Below, piece after piece: positions 14,745 to 25,148 of a stretch of DNA of 36,209 nt. Every line of letters begins with the position of its first letter. Position 1 is the stretch's first letter. Under the pieces are notes generated by a model. That model was not told where the DNA came from and ran no database searches. It saw nothing but the letters and a program-made list of their open reading frames with translations. Origin of the DNA: Flavobacteriales bacterium (GTDB lineage: Bacteria; Bacteroidota; Bacteroidia; Flavobacteriales_E; Vicingaceae); contig PALM01000031.1 of the NCBI GenBank assembly GCA_002706365.1, positions 1-36,209 of the forward strand, read 5' to 3'. The position numbers were made by a program, and so were the translations under genes.

Positions 14745-15797
14745 TTAGGACAACTCCCCGCGGATGCTCTGACCTAGATACGACTTCACATCAGCAGTTG
14801 TTAGCTCCTCACAAGCTAAAAGATACATCAGCTTGCAAATGGCCGCTTCAAAGGTCATATTGCCTCCGCCAATTACTCCCATGCGCTCTAAATGAATGCC
14901 AGTCTCATACTTCTCCTGAATCACCTTCCCGCTTACACATTGAGTGATGTTTACCACCACTACATCCTTCTTAATAAGCTCTTCTAACTCTTCCCTCAAC
15001 CACAATTCTGTTGGTGCATTTCCACTTCCAAATGTCTCGATCACCAAACCTTTCAAATTTGGCAAGGAGGCTACTGCATGAAATACCTCTCTGCGCATTC
15101 CAGGGAAGAACTTGATGCTGGCTACGTCTGTGCAGACCGACTTCCGACAAAATAATGCAGGTGCATCCAAGCTGGGATTGTTAATGGCAAATCGATTGTA
15201 CTTAATGTGCACTCCCGCCTCTGCCAATAATGGGTAATTGGGCGACTGAAAAGCTTCAAAATGCTCTGCGCTGATCTTCTTGGTGCGATTGGCGCGATAT
15301 AATGCATACTCAAAATAGACCGCCACCTCAGGAACCATGGGTCGCCCCCCTTCATAATCCCCAGCGATCTCAATGGCGGTGATCAGATTCTCTTTACCAT
15401 CGGTACGCAGCTTACCAATTGGCAACTGACTACCGGTAAAAATGATGGGCTTCTGATTGTGCTCTAATAAAAAACTCAAAGCCGAAGAGGTGTAAGCCAT
15501 GGTATCCGATCCATGCAAGATCACAAAGCCATGGTAAGCATCGTAATTCTTCTCAATAAGCTCAACGAGTTCTAACCAGACTTCCGGACTCACATTCGAT
15601 GAGTCTATGGGGTTTGAGATGGACGTCACATCCAGATCAATGGGCAACTTCTCCAACTCGGGCACCTCTGTAGATAGATGATTAAAATCCAAAGGGTGCA
15701 ATGAGCCACTGGTGGCATCTTCTACCATACCAATGGTTCCTCCGGTGTATATGATCAGGACTTTAGTTTGACTCAATTTCTTTATGATTTGGCTCAA
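14745..15797 (-). CDS. ansA: Type I L-asparaginase
   Basis: The 350-residue cytoplasmic enzyme hydrolyses asparagine to aspartate and ammonia. It has the N-terminal IIYTGGTIGM motif (catalytic Thr21), the second motif HGSDTMAYT (Ser98, Asp99), and GSQLPIGKLRTDGKENL with the conserved Lys/Asp region. The Ser in HGSDT stands where most relatives have Thr, a conservative swap. The start is not an ATG: the first possible codon is the TTG at 15797, after a TGA at 15804-15806; another TTG lies at 15773. The gene overlaps the end of tatD by 35 bp, so it is translationally coupled to it. Confidence 0.93.
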   Translation of the reverse strand: MSQIIKKLSQTKVLIIYTGGTIGMVEDATSGSLHPLDFNHLSTEVPELEKLPIDLDVTSISNPIDSSNVSPEVWLELVELIEKNYDAYHGFVILHGSDTMAYTSSALSFLLEHNQKPIIFTGSQLPIGKLRTDGKENLITAIEIAGDYEGGRPMVPEVAVYFEYALYRANRTKKISAEHFEAFQSPNYPLLAEAGVHIKYNRFAINNPSLDAPALFCRKSVCTDVASIKFFPGMRREVFHAVASLPNLKGLVIETFGSGNAPTELWLREELEELIKKDVVVVNITQCVSGKVIQEKYETGIHLERMGVIGGGNMTFEAAICKLMYLLACEELTTADVKSYLGQSIRGELS

Positions 15798-16560
15798 AAA
15801 TACTCAAGGCATTGCTTCGACTGATCTCCCCGACTTCCTCTACACTTTTTCCAAAGATATCTGCCAGCTTCAAAGCTACTTCTTTTACATAAGCCGCCTC
15901 ATTTCGCTTGCCGCGATAGGGATGTGGTGCTAAATATGGAGCATCGGTTTCAAGTACTAGATCATCCATTGACAATTGTCCTACCACCTTATCCAAACCG
16001 GCATTCTTAAAAGTGACTACTCCGCCAATTCCCAGTTTAAAACCTCCATATCCTAAAATATGCTTCGCTTGTTCAATGCCGCCAGTAAAACAATGGAAGA
16101 TCCCCTTCAAATCATCATCATTCACCTCATCCATTATGGCCAAGATCTCATCAAAGGCATCTCTACAATGAATCACAATTGGCAATGATCTATCCTTCGC
16201 CCATTGAATCTGCTCTCTAAAAGCCCATTCCTGCTCGGCTAAATGTGTTTTATCCCAATAAAGATCAATACCGATCTCTCCCACCGCATAATAATCGGAT
16301 CCATCTTCCAAGAAAGCCTTGATTTGTGGCAATACCTCTTTCACATTGGCATCCACTGAACATGGATGCAAACCCATCATCATCAAACATCTGTCGGGAT
16401 ACATATCATGTATCTTCTTCATCGCATCAACCGAATCTAGATCGATATTGGGCATGTAGATCTTCTCTACTCCAAGATCAAATGCACGCTGGATCATCGC
16501 TTCATGCTCGCCTTCAAAGGCTTCTGAATAAATATGGGAATGGGTATCGATCAATCGCAT
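15763..16560 (-). CDS. tatD: TatD family metal-dependent hydrolase
   Basis: The 265-residue TIM-barrel protein has the TatD metal-binding set: DTHSH (His7, His9) at the N-terminus, GEIGIDLYW with the metal-bridging Glu, HCRDAF and HCFTG histidines, and ETDAPYLAP with the C-terminal Asp. TatD proteins are 3'-5' exonuclease-type DNases or deacylases. The ATG at 16560 is clear. It is divergent from the GT9 gene (65 bp gap) and overlaps ansA downstream, forming a two-gene unit. Confidence 0.94.
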   Translation of the reverse strand: MRLIDTHSHIYSEAFEGEHEAMIQRAFDLGVEKIYMPNIDLDSVDAMKKIHDMYPDRCLMMMGLHPCSVDANVKEVLPQIKAFLEDGSDYYAVGEIGIDLYWDKTHLAEQEWAFREQIQWAKDRSLPIVIHCRDAFDEILAIMDEVNDDDLKGIFHCFTGGIEQAKHILGYGGFKLGIGGVVTFKNAGLDKVVGQLSMDDLVLETDAPYLAPHPYRGKRNEAAYVKEVALKLADIFGKSVEEVGEISRSNALSIFEPNHKEIESN

Positions 16561-16625
16561 TTTGCAAAAGTAGCATTTCGAAACAGGCTGAAAGGGATCG
16601 TTTGGAAATGATTTACTTTGCCTGC

Positions 16626-17615
16626 ATGTCGGACAAGGTGAAAATTCTGATCATTCGCTTTAGCTCTATCGGAGATATAGTGCTCTGTACTCCAGTGATC
16701 CGCTGTTTGAAAAATCAAGTAGATGGCGATGCAGAGATCCACTTCCTCACCAAAGAGCAATATCGACCTATACTGGAACACAATCCCTATTTAGACCAGA
16801 TCCACTGCATCGATAAAACCACTGATGAAGTTATTGAGACCCTAAAAGACCTCAACTTCGACTATGTGATCGATCTGCATCATAACCTGAGATCGGCTAG
16901 AGTAAAATCCCGACTTCAAGGACTCTCATTCAGCTTCAATAAACTGAATATCCAAAAGTGGTTGCTAGTGAACTTCAAGATGGACCGCATGCCGGATGTG
17001 CATATTGTGGATCGCTATATGGATACTACCAAAGCATTGGGAATTGAAAATGATGGTCAAGGGCTCGACTACTTCCTACCTCCAAATCTGGAAGCTGTTC
17101 AATTACCGTCAAACTTCTCGAGCAATTATCAAGCGATCGTACTCGCTGCCACACACAATACCAAACGCCCATTAGAAAAACACTTTCAAAAACTCGTAGA
17201 AGGCATTCAAAAACCAATGATCCTCATCGGTGGAAAAGCCGAAGAAGAAATGGGGGAGCGTCTAGCTGAGCTTCATCCTGAAAAGGTCTTGAATATGGCT
17301 GGAAAAAGCAGTTTAGCACAATCGGCCTTATTGATCAAGAACTCTGAACTGGTCATCACTCCCGACACCGGAATGATGCATATTGCAGCGGCCTTCGACA
17401 AGCCTATACTTTCTATTTGGGGGAATACGGTTCCTGAGTTTGGGATGTATCCTTACTACGCCAAAGATTCAAAAAACAAGCTCGAGATCTACGAAGTAAA
17501 AGACCTCAGTTGCAGACCTTGCAGTAAGATCGGTTATGCTAAATGTCCGAAAGGGCATTTTATGTGTATGGAAAATCAAGATTGGGGCGAATTAGTTAGA
17601 AGAACTAATTCTTAA
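16626..17615 (+). CDS. Glycosyltransferase family 9 (heptosyltransferase-like)
   Basis: The 329-residue protein starts MSDKVKILIIRFSSIGDIVL, the classic N-terminal strand and SSIGD loop of ADP-heptose:LPS heptosyltransferases. The C-terminal nucleotide-sugar half contains TPDTGMMHIAAAFDKP and a CxxCSKIGYAKCPKGH Cys-rich tail. It probably adds a sugar to the LPS core; the exact sugar cannot be read. The frame is open back to 16326, but that region overlaps tatD on the other strand, so the ATG at 16626 is used. A 8 bp inverted repeat (17590-17610) sits over the stop region but lacks a T-tract. Confidence 0.9.
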   Translation: MSDKVKILIIRFSSIGDIVLCTPVIRCLKNQVDGDAEIHFLTKEQYRPILEHNPYLDQIHCIDKTTDEVIETLKDLNFDYVIDLHHNLRSARVKSRLQGLSFSFNKLNIQKWLLVNFKMDRMPDVHIVDRYMDTTKALGIENDGQGLDYFLPPNLEAVQLPSNFSSNYQAIVLAATHNTKRPLEKHFQKLVEGIQKPMILIGGKAEEEMGERLAELHPEKVLNMAGKSSLAQSALLIKNSELVITPDTGMMHIAAAFDKPILSIWGNTVPEFGMYPYYAKDSKNKLEIYEVKDLSCRPCSKIGYAKCPKGHFMCMENQDWGELVRRTNS

Positions 17616-17971
17616 ACTGGAAACTGGCCCTTTAACAAGCTCAGGGCGGGCATTAAACATTAATCATTCATAATTAACGCTCTTGCGAGTTTTGGCTATT
17701 ACACAAGGGGTCTCTAAGGTCACGCAAAGGTTCACTAAGAGGAAATCTTCAAAAACTTTGTGAACCTTCGTGAGAGCGAAGCGCCTTCGTGAAACTTTGT
17801 GACACAGCCAATAAGACTAAATTCTCAAAACACAATGATGTCCTTCAGTACTCTGTACACTTAAAATCTGTACTCTTTTCTCTCCCGCAGATTTACGCAG
17901 ATTACAACTCTAAATACTCCGAACTCATAATAACTCTAGTTGCACTTTAGATGCACTTTAGCGCACTTCCT
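17616..17971. other. Gene-free spacer of 356 bp with decayed dispersed repeats
   Basis: No gene is seen. GGCCCTTTAACAAGCTCAGG (17626-17645) resembles the CCCTTCGACAAGCTCAGG dispersed motif common in Bacteroidetes. From 17692 a TTGGCTATTACACAAGG element with CAAAGGTTCAC runs into oppositely oriented ACTTTGTGAACCTTCGTGA copies and ends AGCCAA (17806-17811), so the outer TTGGCT/AGCCAA ends are inverted. The same motifs occur at 4461-4527. Confidence 0.55.
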
Positions 17972-18505
17972 TTACTTCTTCTCAGCAGCAGCCTCTACCT
18001 TCTTAAAAAGTGCTGCCAATTCCGTCGCATCTTCAGGCTTCATTCTACCGGCTAGGATCAGGCTAAGCTGACGTCTTCTCAAAGCCGCCGCATAGCGCTC
18101 TTTTTCAAGATCGGTTTCAGGTAAAAGTTCAGGCACTTCAATAGCCGAACCATTCTGATCTACAGCTACAAAAGTGTAGATGGCCTCATTGCACTTCTTG
18201 CGCTTGCCGCCTACCATGTCTACATACACATCAAGAAAGACTTCCATAGATGAAGTAAAGGCTCTGGAAACTTTAGCTTCAATAGTCACCACATCGCCCA
18301 ATTTGATAGGCTGATTGAAGGATACGTTGTTCACTGAAGCCGTTACTACAACCCTTTGTGAATGTCTTTGAGCGGATATACCGGCGGTAATATCCATCCA
18401 ACTGAGTAGTTGTCCACCCATTAAGTTACCCAACACATTGGTGTCGTTAGGCAATACGATCTTGGAAGTTTGGGCAAAGGTTTCTTTTGCAGTTCTCGGC
18501 TTCAT
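17972..18505 (-). CDS. Acyl-CoA thioesterase (hotdog fold, YciA/BACH-like)
   Basis: The 177-residue protein shows the hotdog thioesterase pattern: LPNDTNVLGNLMGGQLLSWM near the N-terminus (with the conserved Asn and Asp), then VVTASVNNVSFNQPIKLGD. A charged C-terminal helix follows (AAALRRRQLSLILAGRM). It hydrolyses acyl-CoA to free acid and CoA; the chain preference is unknown. The frame is open to a TTG at 18526, but that codon lies inside a perfect -7 promoter box (18524-18531), so the ATG at 18505 is the start. Confidence 0.9.
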   Translation of the reverse strand: MKPRTAKETFAQTSKIVLPNDTNVLGNLMGGQLLSWMDITAGISAQRHSQRVVVTASVNNVSFNQPIKLGDVVTIEAKVSRAFTSSMEVFLDVYVDMVGGKRKKCNEAIYTFVAVDQNGSAIEVPELLPETDLEKERYAAALRRRQLSLILAGRMKPEDATELAALFKKVEAAAEKK

Positions 18506-18523
18506 AGCATCTGTTTTGGGCCG

Positions 18524-18531
18524 CAAAAGTA
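18524..18531 (-). promoter_or_regulatory. Putative -7 box for the thioesterase gene
   Basis: The minus strand reads TACTTTTG, an exact TAnnTTTG match 18 bp before the ATG at 18505. A clear TTG at -33 is not seen. The position argues against the upstream TTG start. Confidence 0.45.
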
Positions 18532-18550
18532 CCTATAAAACAGCGATAAA

Positions 18551-19624
18551 CTAGAAATTTCGCTCGAGGATCCAGGCTTTTGGATTGTGCTCATTTTGCA
18601 CCTTGCGAAGCATTCTAACTGCATCTTCTCTATTGCTAAAGCTAGCGTAGCTAACCGCAGTCAAATTCTTGAATTTGCCCAAAATTTGAGAGCTATATCC
18701 AAGCGACTGAAGGCTAGACTGAAGCTTCTTAGCATTGTTCTCTTGAGCAAAGCAGCCTCCCATCACATGGAATGAACCGCTAGATTTTGCAGAAGTTGCC
18801 ACTTTGGTATTATCGATCCTTTTGTCTTCTTCCACCCAAATATTGGTGGTTTCTCCTTCAACCGGAGTATACCGGAATGCTTCACGCTTCTCAAAATCCG
18901 GACTGGCAGCCAATGTTGTTTCGCTTTGATCGAATTCTTTTGCTTCGCTCTTTTCGTAAGTACTTTCAGCATCTACACTAGGTGATAAAAAGCCCAACTC
19001 CAAATCATCGAAGGTGCCTTTATCATACTGCATGGTCAATAGGAAACCTGCCGCTACTAGAAGTACAACTCCTGCTACTGCCTTCCAAATGAATGTATTG
19101 CTTTGTTTTTCCTTTTTTTCTTTCTTTTCTTTTTCCATAGCCTTGTATGCTTTTACTGAACTAAGTTTTTCCTGAATTCTATTTTCAACGGTATCTCTAG
19201 CAACTGGTAGGGCGCGGAAAGATTGCAATCCAAAGGAATCCAATAGGAAGTCGTTTTGCTCCTCTTCATTGAATTGGATATTCCCCTCAGGGTCCAAATA
19301 GAGCTCACCCACCTTATCGATCTTGATCTTATCTCCATTCTTCAGTCCGGTAAGCGATTTATCTACAAATGCTCTGATCAATTTATTGGCCTCTTGAAAA
19401 GAGATCTCTCTTCTTTGCGAGATGTGGTTCGTGAGCAGTCCGTCGTTATTCTTTAAGTTCTTATTGAAAGAAATCTGCTTGGATGGCGGCAGGAACTGAT
19501 GCTGCACCTCTTTGATCTTCGCCGGCGCATAATTCGCCACAAAGCCACCAAACTCAGGCACGATCACACAATCGTAACTGTATAGTAGGTCGGAAATATA
19601 GATATCGATCTTAACTGCCTCCAT
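18551..19624 (-). CDS. HU-CCDC81 and SPOR domain protein
   Basis: The 357-residue protein has an N-terminal HU-like module (about residues 1-130, starting YISDLLYSYDCVIVPEFGGF), a basic Lys/Glu stretch, one membrane helix (about 178-198, KAVAGVVLLVAAGFLL), a periplasmic linker and a C-terminal SPOR domain (about 282-357, FHVMGGCFAQENNAKKL). SPOR domains bind denuded peptidoglycan at division sites; HU-CCDC81 domains are thought to bind DNA or protein. Such a protein could link nucleoid and septum, and is typical of Bacteroidetes. The start is the ATG at 19624, one codon after a TTG. It follows kdsB by 14 bp. Confidence 0.9.
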   Translation of the reverse strand: MEAVKIDIYISDLLYSYDCVIVPEFGGFVANYAPAKIKEVQHQFLPPSKQISFNKNLKNNDGLLTNHISQRREISFQEANKLIRAFVDKSLTGLKNGDKIKIDKVGELYLDPEGNIQFNEEEQNDFLLDSFGLQSFRALPVARDTVENRIQEKLSSVKAYKAMEKEKKEKKEKQSNTFIWKAVAGVVLLVAAGFLLTMQYDKGTFDDLELGFLSPSVDAESTYEKSEAKEFDQSETTLAASPDFEKREAFRYTPVEGETTNIWVEEDKRIDNTKVATSAKSSGSFHVMGGCFAQENNAKKLQSSLQSLGYSSQILGKFKNLTAVSYASFSNREDAVRMLRKVQNEHNPKAWILERNF

Positions 19625-19638
19625 CAATGCGAATATAG

Positions 19639-20385
19639 TTAATCTTCTATTTTCATTTGATTCAATTTCTCCAAATCTTGCGGTGTGTCTACACTCAAGG
19701 CTTCATCTTCTGTAATGGCCGTTCTAATTCTGTAGCCATTCTCAATCCAACGCAATTGCTCCAAAGATTCTGCTCTTTCCAAGCGGGAGATCTTTAGTGA
19801 GGTAATTTCTTTTAGCGTCGCAGCGCGATAGGCATACATTCCTATATGCTTGTAGAAGTTAAAATGATCGATCCATTCTTCCTCGGGCACTTTCTGCAAG
19901 TGCGGAATGCATTGCCTGCTGAAATAGATCCCATAATCGTCTTCATCCACTACCACCTTCACCTTATTTGGGTCTTTAAGCACAGCAGGGTCTTCGATCA
20001 ATTTTATCAAGGTGGCGATTTCCGTATTCTCTTGATTGAAACAGCTGCAGATCAAATTGATCTGATCGGGCTTTATATAAGGTTCATCACCTTGAATATT
20101 GACCACTACATCATAATTTTCATCCAATTGCTCAAGCGCTTCAAGGCATCGGTCGGTGCCGGATTGATGATCTGCCGATGTCATCACCACTTCTCCACCA
20201 AAGGCCTTCACCTCATCGAAAATGCGCTGATCGTCGGTTGCTACCACCACATACTTTAAAGAAGTTGCTTTAGAGGCTTGTTCATACACTCTTTGGATCA
20301 TGCTTTTACCATGGATCTCTGCCAGGGGTTTGCCGGGAAAACGGCTACTTTGATATCTGGCTGGTATGATGCCTACGCTTTTCAT
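19639..20385 (-). CDS. kdsB: 3-deoxy-manno-octulosonate cytidylyltransferase
   Basis: The 248-residue enzyme makes CMP-Kdo from CTP and Kdo, an essential step of LPS inner-core synthesis. The nucleotidyltransferase signature IPARYQSSRFPGKPL is at residues 7-21, NIQGDEPYI at about 94-102 and VVVNIQ just before it; the C-terminal LEQLRWIENGY is conserved in KdsB. Length is normal. It is the first gene of a minus-strand pair with the HU-CCDC81/SPOR gene and is divergent from dprA. Confidence 0.95.
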   Translation of the reverse strand: MKSVGIIPARYQSSRFPGKPLAEIHGKSMIQRVYEQASKATSLKYVVVATDDQRIFDEVKAFGGEVVMTSADHQSGTDRCLEALEQLDENYDVVVNIQGDEPYIKPDQINLICSCFNQENTEIATLIKLIEDPAVLKDPNKVKVVVDEDDYGIYFSRQCIPHLQKVPEEEWIDHFNFYKHIGMYAYRAATLKEITSLKISRLERAESLEQLRWIENGYRIRTAITEDEALSVDTPQDLEKLNQMKIED

Positions 20386-20457
20386 TGTGATCTATAGAAG
20401 CAAAGAAAAGCAATTTCAAGATGTCAATTGGTATATCAATTAGAATATGATTTCCTC

Positions 20458-20488
20458 TTGTGACTCAAAGCAGGATGACTTAACTTTA
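20458..20488 (+). promoter_or_regulatory. Putative dprA promoter (TTG, 20 bp, TAACTTTA)
   Basis: A TTG at 20458-20460 is followed after 20 bp by TAACTTTA (20481-20488), which fits the Bacteroidetes -33/-7 pair with one mismatch in the -7 box. Transcription would start only a few bases before the TTG start codon at 20500, so a near-leaderless mRNA is possible. Confidence 0.45.
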
Positions 20489-20499
20489 AGAGAAAAGCC

Positions 20500-21594
20500 T
20501 TGAAAGAGATTCAATATTTGATCGCCTTGAGCATGGCTCCGGGTATCGGACATGTGGGTGGTAAGAAGTTGATAGAGAAGTACGGTTCGGCGAAAATGGT
20601 CTTCGAAGAAAAGGCCGATCTCTTGCAAAAACTCAATCGCTTCAAAAACAAAGAAAAGGAGGATATCAGTCCGCCCAAACTACTTGAACTAGCCGAAAAA
20701 GAACTGGAATTTGCCAAAAAGCATGAGATCGCAGTGCTTGGAATCGATCATGAAGACTACCCTCAGCGCTTAAAGCATTGTCAGGACGGCCCAATCGTAC
20801 TCTATTTCAAGGGCGACACGAATCTCAATCCACAAAAAGCGATCAGCATAGTGGGTAGCAGAAAAGCAAGCTTAAGAGGAAAGCAGTTCTGCGAAAAATT
20901 GATCAAAGACTTGGCTGTTCATCGCCCCACCATCATTAGTGGTTTGGCATTTGGAGTGGATATATGTGCACATCAGGCTGCAATAGAATTGGGACTACCC
21001 ACTTTGGCAGTATTGGGCATGCCATTGAATACCATTTACCCTCCCCAGCATCGCAAATATGCCGAGCGCATGCTTGAAAATGGTGGTTGGCTATCAGATT
21101 ATTACAGCTCAGCTCCTCTGATTCCTTCCAATTTTGCCGAACGCAATAGAATTGTAGCGGGCATGTCGGATGCCACCATAGTGATTGAATCGGGTAAAAA
21201 AGGGGGCTCAATGATCACTGCCGGCTTGGCGGTGGATTACAACAGGGATGTATTTGCAGTGCCCGGCAGACCTGAAGATGAGCTCTCTGAAGGCTGCAAT
21301 CACTTGATCAAGAGTCAGCAAGCGGCATTGATCGACTCGGCAAAAGATGTAGAATATGTGTTGAATTGGAAGAAAGATGGAAAGAAAAAGGTGAAGCAAA
21401 CTGCTCTTTTTCAAGAACTGGATCCAGAAGAAAAGGAGTTGATTGGCATATTCTCGACAAGTGAACCCAAAGCGATCGATGAAATTAGCGTAGAAGCAGG
21501 TATCCCAATGAGCAAAACAGCTACGATTTTATTGGGATTGGAGCTGAAAGGAGTGGTACTTTCACTACCTGGCAAAATGTATCAGCTGAACTAA
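20500..21594 (+). CDS. dprA: DNA-processing protein DprA
   Basis: The 364-residue protein has an N-terminal helix-hairpin-helix-like segment (MAPGIGHVGGKKLIEKYG), the Rossmann-like DprA core (SIVGSRKASLRGKQFCEKL, ISGLAFGVDICAHQAA, GMPLNTIYPPQHRKYAE, SNFAERNRIVAGMSDATIV, KKGGSMITAGLAVDYNR) and a C-terminal winged-helix-like part. DprA loads RecA on incoming single-stranded DNA during natural transformation. The start is a TTG at 20500; the later Met at residue 12 would cut the HhH. Presence supports competence for transformation, though no com genes are in view. Confidence 0.94.
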   Translation: MKEIQYLIALSMAPGIGHVGGKKLIEKYGSAKMVFEEKADLLQKLNRFKNKEKEDISPPKLLELAEKELEFAKKHEIAVLGIDHEDYPQRLKHCQDGPIVLYFKGDTNLNPQKAISIVGSRKASLRGKQFCEKLIKDLAVHRPTIISGLAFGVDICAHQAAIELGLPTLAVLGMPLNTIYPPQHRKYAERMLENGGWLSDYYSSAPLIPSNFAERNRIVAGMSDATIVIESGKKGGSMITAGLAVDYNRDVFAVPGRPEDELSEGCNHLIKSQQAALIDSAKDVEYVLNWKKDGKKKVKQTALFQELDPEEKELIGIFSTSEPKAIDEISVEAGIPMSKTATILLGLELKGVVLSLPGKMYQLN

Positions 21595-21626
21595 GTCTAA
21601 TAACCTTAGAATAAGCGGCTTTTTTT

Positions 21627-21634
21627 TACATTTG
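21627..21634 (+). promoter_or_regulatory. Putative -7 box for gdhA
   Basis: TACATTTG matches the TAnnTTTG consensus exactly and would give a leader of about 33 nt. A -33 TTG is not evident. Confidence 0.4.
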
Positions 21635-21661
21635 CCCTCATTATTATTTACAGCCTCTTAA

Positions 21662-23050
<1,389 letters not shown>

Positions 23051-23069
23051 GTTGTTTTAAAATCAAAAA

Positions 23070-23095
23070 GCCCCGATCCGTTCGGGGTTTTTTTT
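23070..23095 (+). terminator. Rho-independent terminator of gdhA
   Basis: CCCCGA (23071-23076) pairs with TCGGGG (23082-23087) around TCCGT, followed by a run of T on the plus strand. Confidence 0.9.
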
Positions 23096-23114
23096 GCTCA
23101 AAATCAAAGATATT

Positions 23115-24302
23115 ATGTACGGAAAGATCAAAGACCATTTAAGTGAAGAGCTAGCCAATATTGAAGATGCTGGCTTATTTAAGAAAGAAAGAATCATCAC
23201 CTCTCCTCAAGGTGCTTCTATCAAATTGGATAGCGGCAAAGAGGTTCTGAACTTCTGTTCTAATAACTATTTGGGACTCTCATCACACCCTAAAGTGATT
23301 GAAGCTGCCAAAAAAGCCCTCGACACCCACGGTTTTGGTATGTCTTCTGTGCGTTTTATCTGCGGGACACAGGATATCCATAAAGAATTAGAGCAAAAGA
23401 TCGCCGATTTCTGTGGAACCGAAGACACTATTCTCTATGCTGCTGCTTTTGATGCCAACGGTGGAGTATTTGAACCTATTCTAACAGCTGAAGATGCAAT
23501 TATCAGTGATTCCTTGAATCACGCTTCCATTATTGATGGAGTGAGATTGTGTAAGGCTCAGCGCTATCGCTATCAGAATAGCGACATGGCAGATCTTGAA
23601 GAGCAATTAAAGAAAGCACAGGATCAGCGTTTCAGAATCATCGTTACTGATGGCGTATTCTCTATGGACGGTTATGTAGCTCCATTAGGTAAGATCTGTG
23701 ATCTAGCCGATAAATACGATGCCATGGTAATGGTAGATGATTGTCATGCACACGGATTCATTGGCGCCCACGGAAAAGGAAGTCCGGAATACAATGATGT
23801 ATTGGGCAGAATTGACATCATCACAGGCACATTAGGTAAAGCTCTTGGAGGCGCTATGGGCGGATTCACCACCGGCAAGAAAGAGATCATTGAAATGCTT
23901 CGTCAGCGTTCTCGTCCCTACCTATTCTCCAATTCCCTTGCTCCAGCAATTGTTGGTGCATCCATTGCTGTTTTCGATCTATTGAGCGGTAGTACTGAGC
24001 TTAGGGATAAGCTGATGGATAATGTAGCTTATTTCAAGAAGGGAGTAAAAGAAGCTGGTTTTGATATAAAGGATGGCGATTCTGCCATTGTTCCAATTAT
24101 GCTTTACGATGCCAAGCTTTCACAGAAAATGGCAGATATGCTTTTAGATGAAGGCATCTATGTGATCGGCTTCTTCTATCCGGTGGTTCCCAAAGAGCAA
24201 GCGAGGATTAGGGTTCAGTTATCTGCCGGACATAGCATAGAGCATCTCGACAAAGCTATTGCAGCCTTTACCAAAGTGGGTAAAGAGCTTGGAGTGATCT
24301 AA
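23115..24302 (+). CDS. kbl: Glycine C-acetyltransferase (2-amino-3-ketobutyrate CoA ligase)
   Basis: The 395-residue PLP enzyme of the alpha-oxoamine synthase family cleaves 2-amino-3-ketobutyrate with CoA to glycine and acetyl-CoA in threonine breakdown. Visible are [43 protein letters not shown] and the PLP lysine in [13 protein letters not shown] (Lys242). The start is the ATG at 23115; an in-frame TTG at 23094 lies inside the gdhA terminator. No tdh gene is next to it. An 8-amino-7-oxononanoate synthase is the alternative, but the sequence fits Kbl better. Confidence 0.93.
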   Translation: MYGKIKDHLSEELANIEDAGLFKKERIITSPQGASIKLDSGKEVLNFCSNNYLGLSSHPKVIEAAKKALDTHGFGMSSVRFICGTQDIHKELEQKIADFCGTEDTILYAAAFDANGGVFEPILTAEDAIISDSLNHASIIDGVRLCKAQRYRYQNSDMADLEEQLKKAQDQRFRIIVTDGVFSMDGYVAPLGKICDLADKYDAMVMVDDCHAHGFIGAHGKGSPEYNDVLGRIDIITGTLGKALGGAMGGFTTGKKEIIEMLRQRSRPYLFSNSLAPAIVGASIAVFDLLSGSTELRDKLMDNVAYFKKGVKEAGFDIKDGDSAIVPIMLYDAKLSQKMADMLLDEGIYVIGFFYPVVPKEQARIRVQLSAGHSIEHLDKAIAAFTKVGKELGVI

Positions 24303-24362
24303 TATCACCTTCAGAACATATTGCTATCTAAGTAATTAGTAGATTTTTCTTAATTTTTCAAG

Positions 24363-24764
24363 ATGAAAAAACTACTACTAATTGCCCTACTCTTAATTGG
24401 AGTTGGTGTAGGTGTTGGACTATATCTCTTCAATAAGAAGGTTCCCTCATTAGAGAACACCGAAGCGGCTTATACATTAACTGCAGATCAACTCTTCAAT
24501 GAGTTTGAAGCAGATGAATCAGCTGCTCAAACGAAGTATGTAGATCAGGTATTGGAAGTGAGCGGAACCATTGCCCGTACAAAATCCACCGATAGTATTT
24601 CTTCGATCGTCCTCATCGCAAAAAATGCAATGATGGGAGGTGTGAATTGTTCCTTCAATGGACCTATAACTGATTTTGCTGATGGCACACAAATTGTAAT
24701 CAAAGGTCGCTGTCAGGGCTACCTCATGGATGTGGTCCTAAATAATTGTGTGATAGTTGAATAA
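24363..24764 (+). CDS. Membrane-anchored OB-fold (tRNA_anti-like) protein
   Basis: A 133-residue protein with an N-terminal signal anchor (residues 4-24) and a C-terminal OB-fold like the tRNA_anti-like family common in Bacteroidetes: DQVLEVSGTIARTKST, SSIVLIA, then GTQIVIKGRCQGYLMDVVLNNC. The biochemical role of such proteins is unknown; despite the family name they are not known to bind tRNA. It ends 13 bp before the next gene and probably begins the cytochrome/YceI operon. Confidence 0.82.
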   Translation: MKKLLLIALLLIGVGVGVGLYLFNKKVPSLENTEAAYTLTADQLFNEFEADESAAQTKYVDQVLEVSGTIARTKSTDSISSIVLIAKNAMMGGVNCSFNGPITDFADGTQIVIKGRCQGYLMDVVLNNCVIVE

Positions 24765-24777
24765 CTCCTATTTCAAA

Positions 24778-25131
24778 ATGAATTCAAAAGGCATCATTCT
24801 TGGAATGATCTGCCTTGCTTTATCTTCATGTTATTATGATAAGGAGGATTTATTATACGGAAATGATGATTGTGTGGTGCAGTCGGTGAGTTTCGCCAAC
24901 GATATAGAACCAATAATCAGTAATTCCTGTGCTAAAAGTGGTTGCCACGTACAGGGTGGCTCAGGAAATGGGATCTTCGATTCCTATGCGGCTATAAAAG
25001 CCAAAGTAGACAACGGCGCCTTAAGAGAAAGAGTGGTCGTACAGAGGACAATGCCTCCGGATGTACCCTTAACTAACTGTCAGATCAAGTATATAGAACA
25101 ATGGCTCAATGATGGAGCTCCAAATAACTAA
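24778..25131 (+). CDS. Predicted lipoprotein cytochrome c-like protein with CX4CH motif
   Basis: A 117-residue protein with a lipoprotein signal (IILGMICLALSSCY, lipidated Cys18). The core has SCAKSGCH (Cys51, Cys56, His57), a CX4CH variant of the haem c site, and a downstream TMPPD (Met92) plus YIEQWLNDGAPNN, the same order as in the planctomycete-type cytochrome c domain. Covalent haem binding is likely but needs proof, since CX4CH is unusual. The start is the ATG at 24778, since the earlier frame start at 24757 is a TTG inside the previous gene. It lies 17 bp before the YceI gene. Confidence 0.8.
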   Translation: MNSKGIILGMICLALSSCYYDKEDLLYGNDDCVVQSVSFANDIEPIISNSCAKSGCHVQGGSGNGIFDSYAAIKAKVDNGALRERVVVQRTMPPDVPLTNCQIKYIEQWLNDGAPNN

Positions 25132-25148
25132 ACATTAAATCAAAACCA

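Noticed and set aside
14447-14777. Overlapping open frames across the tRNA-Ser gene and its flanks
   Set aside because: They read through the tRNA and its terminator hairpin, so the real feature is the tRNA.
16326-16625. 100-residue N-terminal extension of the GT9 enzyme
   Set aside because: The region overlaps tatD on the other strand and has no family similarity; the SSIGD N-terminal strand of the family starts right after the ATG at 16626.
17590-17610. 8 bp perfect inverted repeat at the end of the GT9 gene as a terminator
   Set aside because: The stem is AT-rich and no T-tract follows; it lies over the last codons and could be chance.
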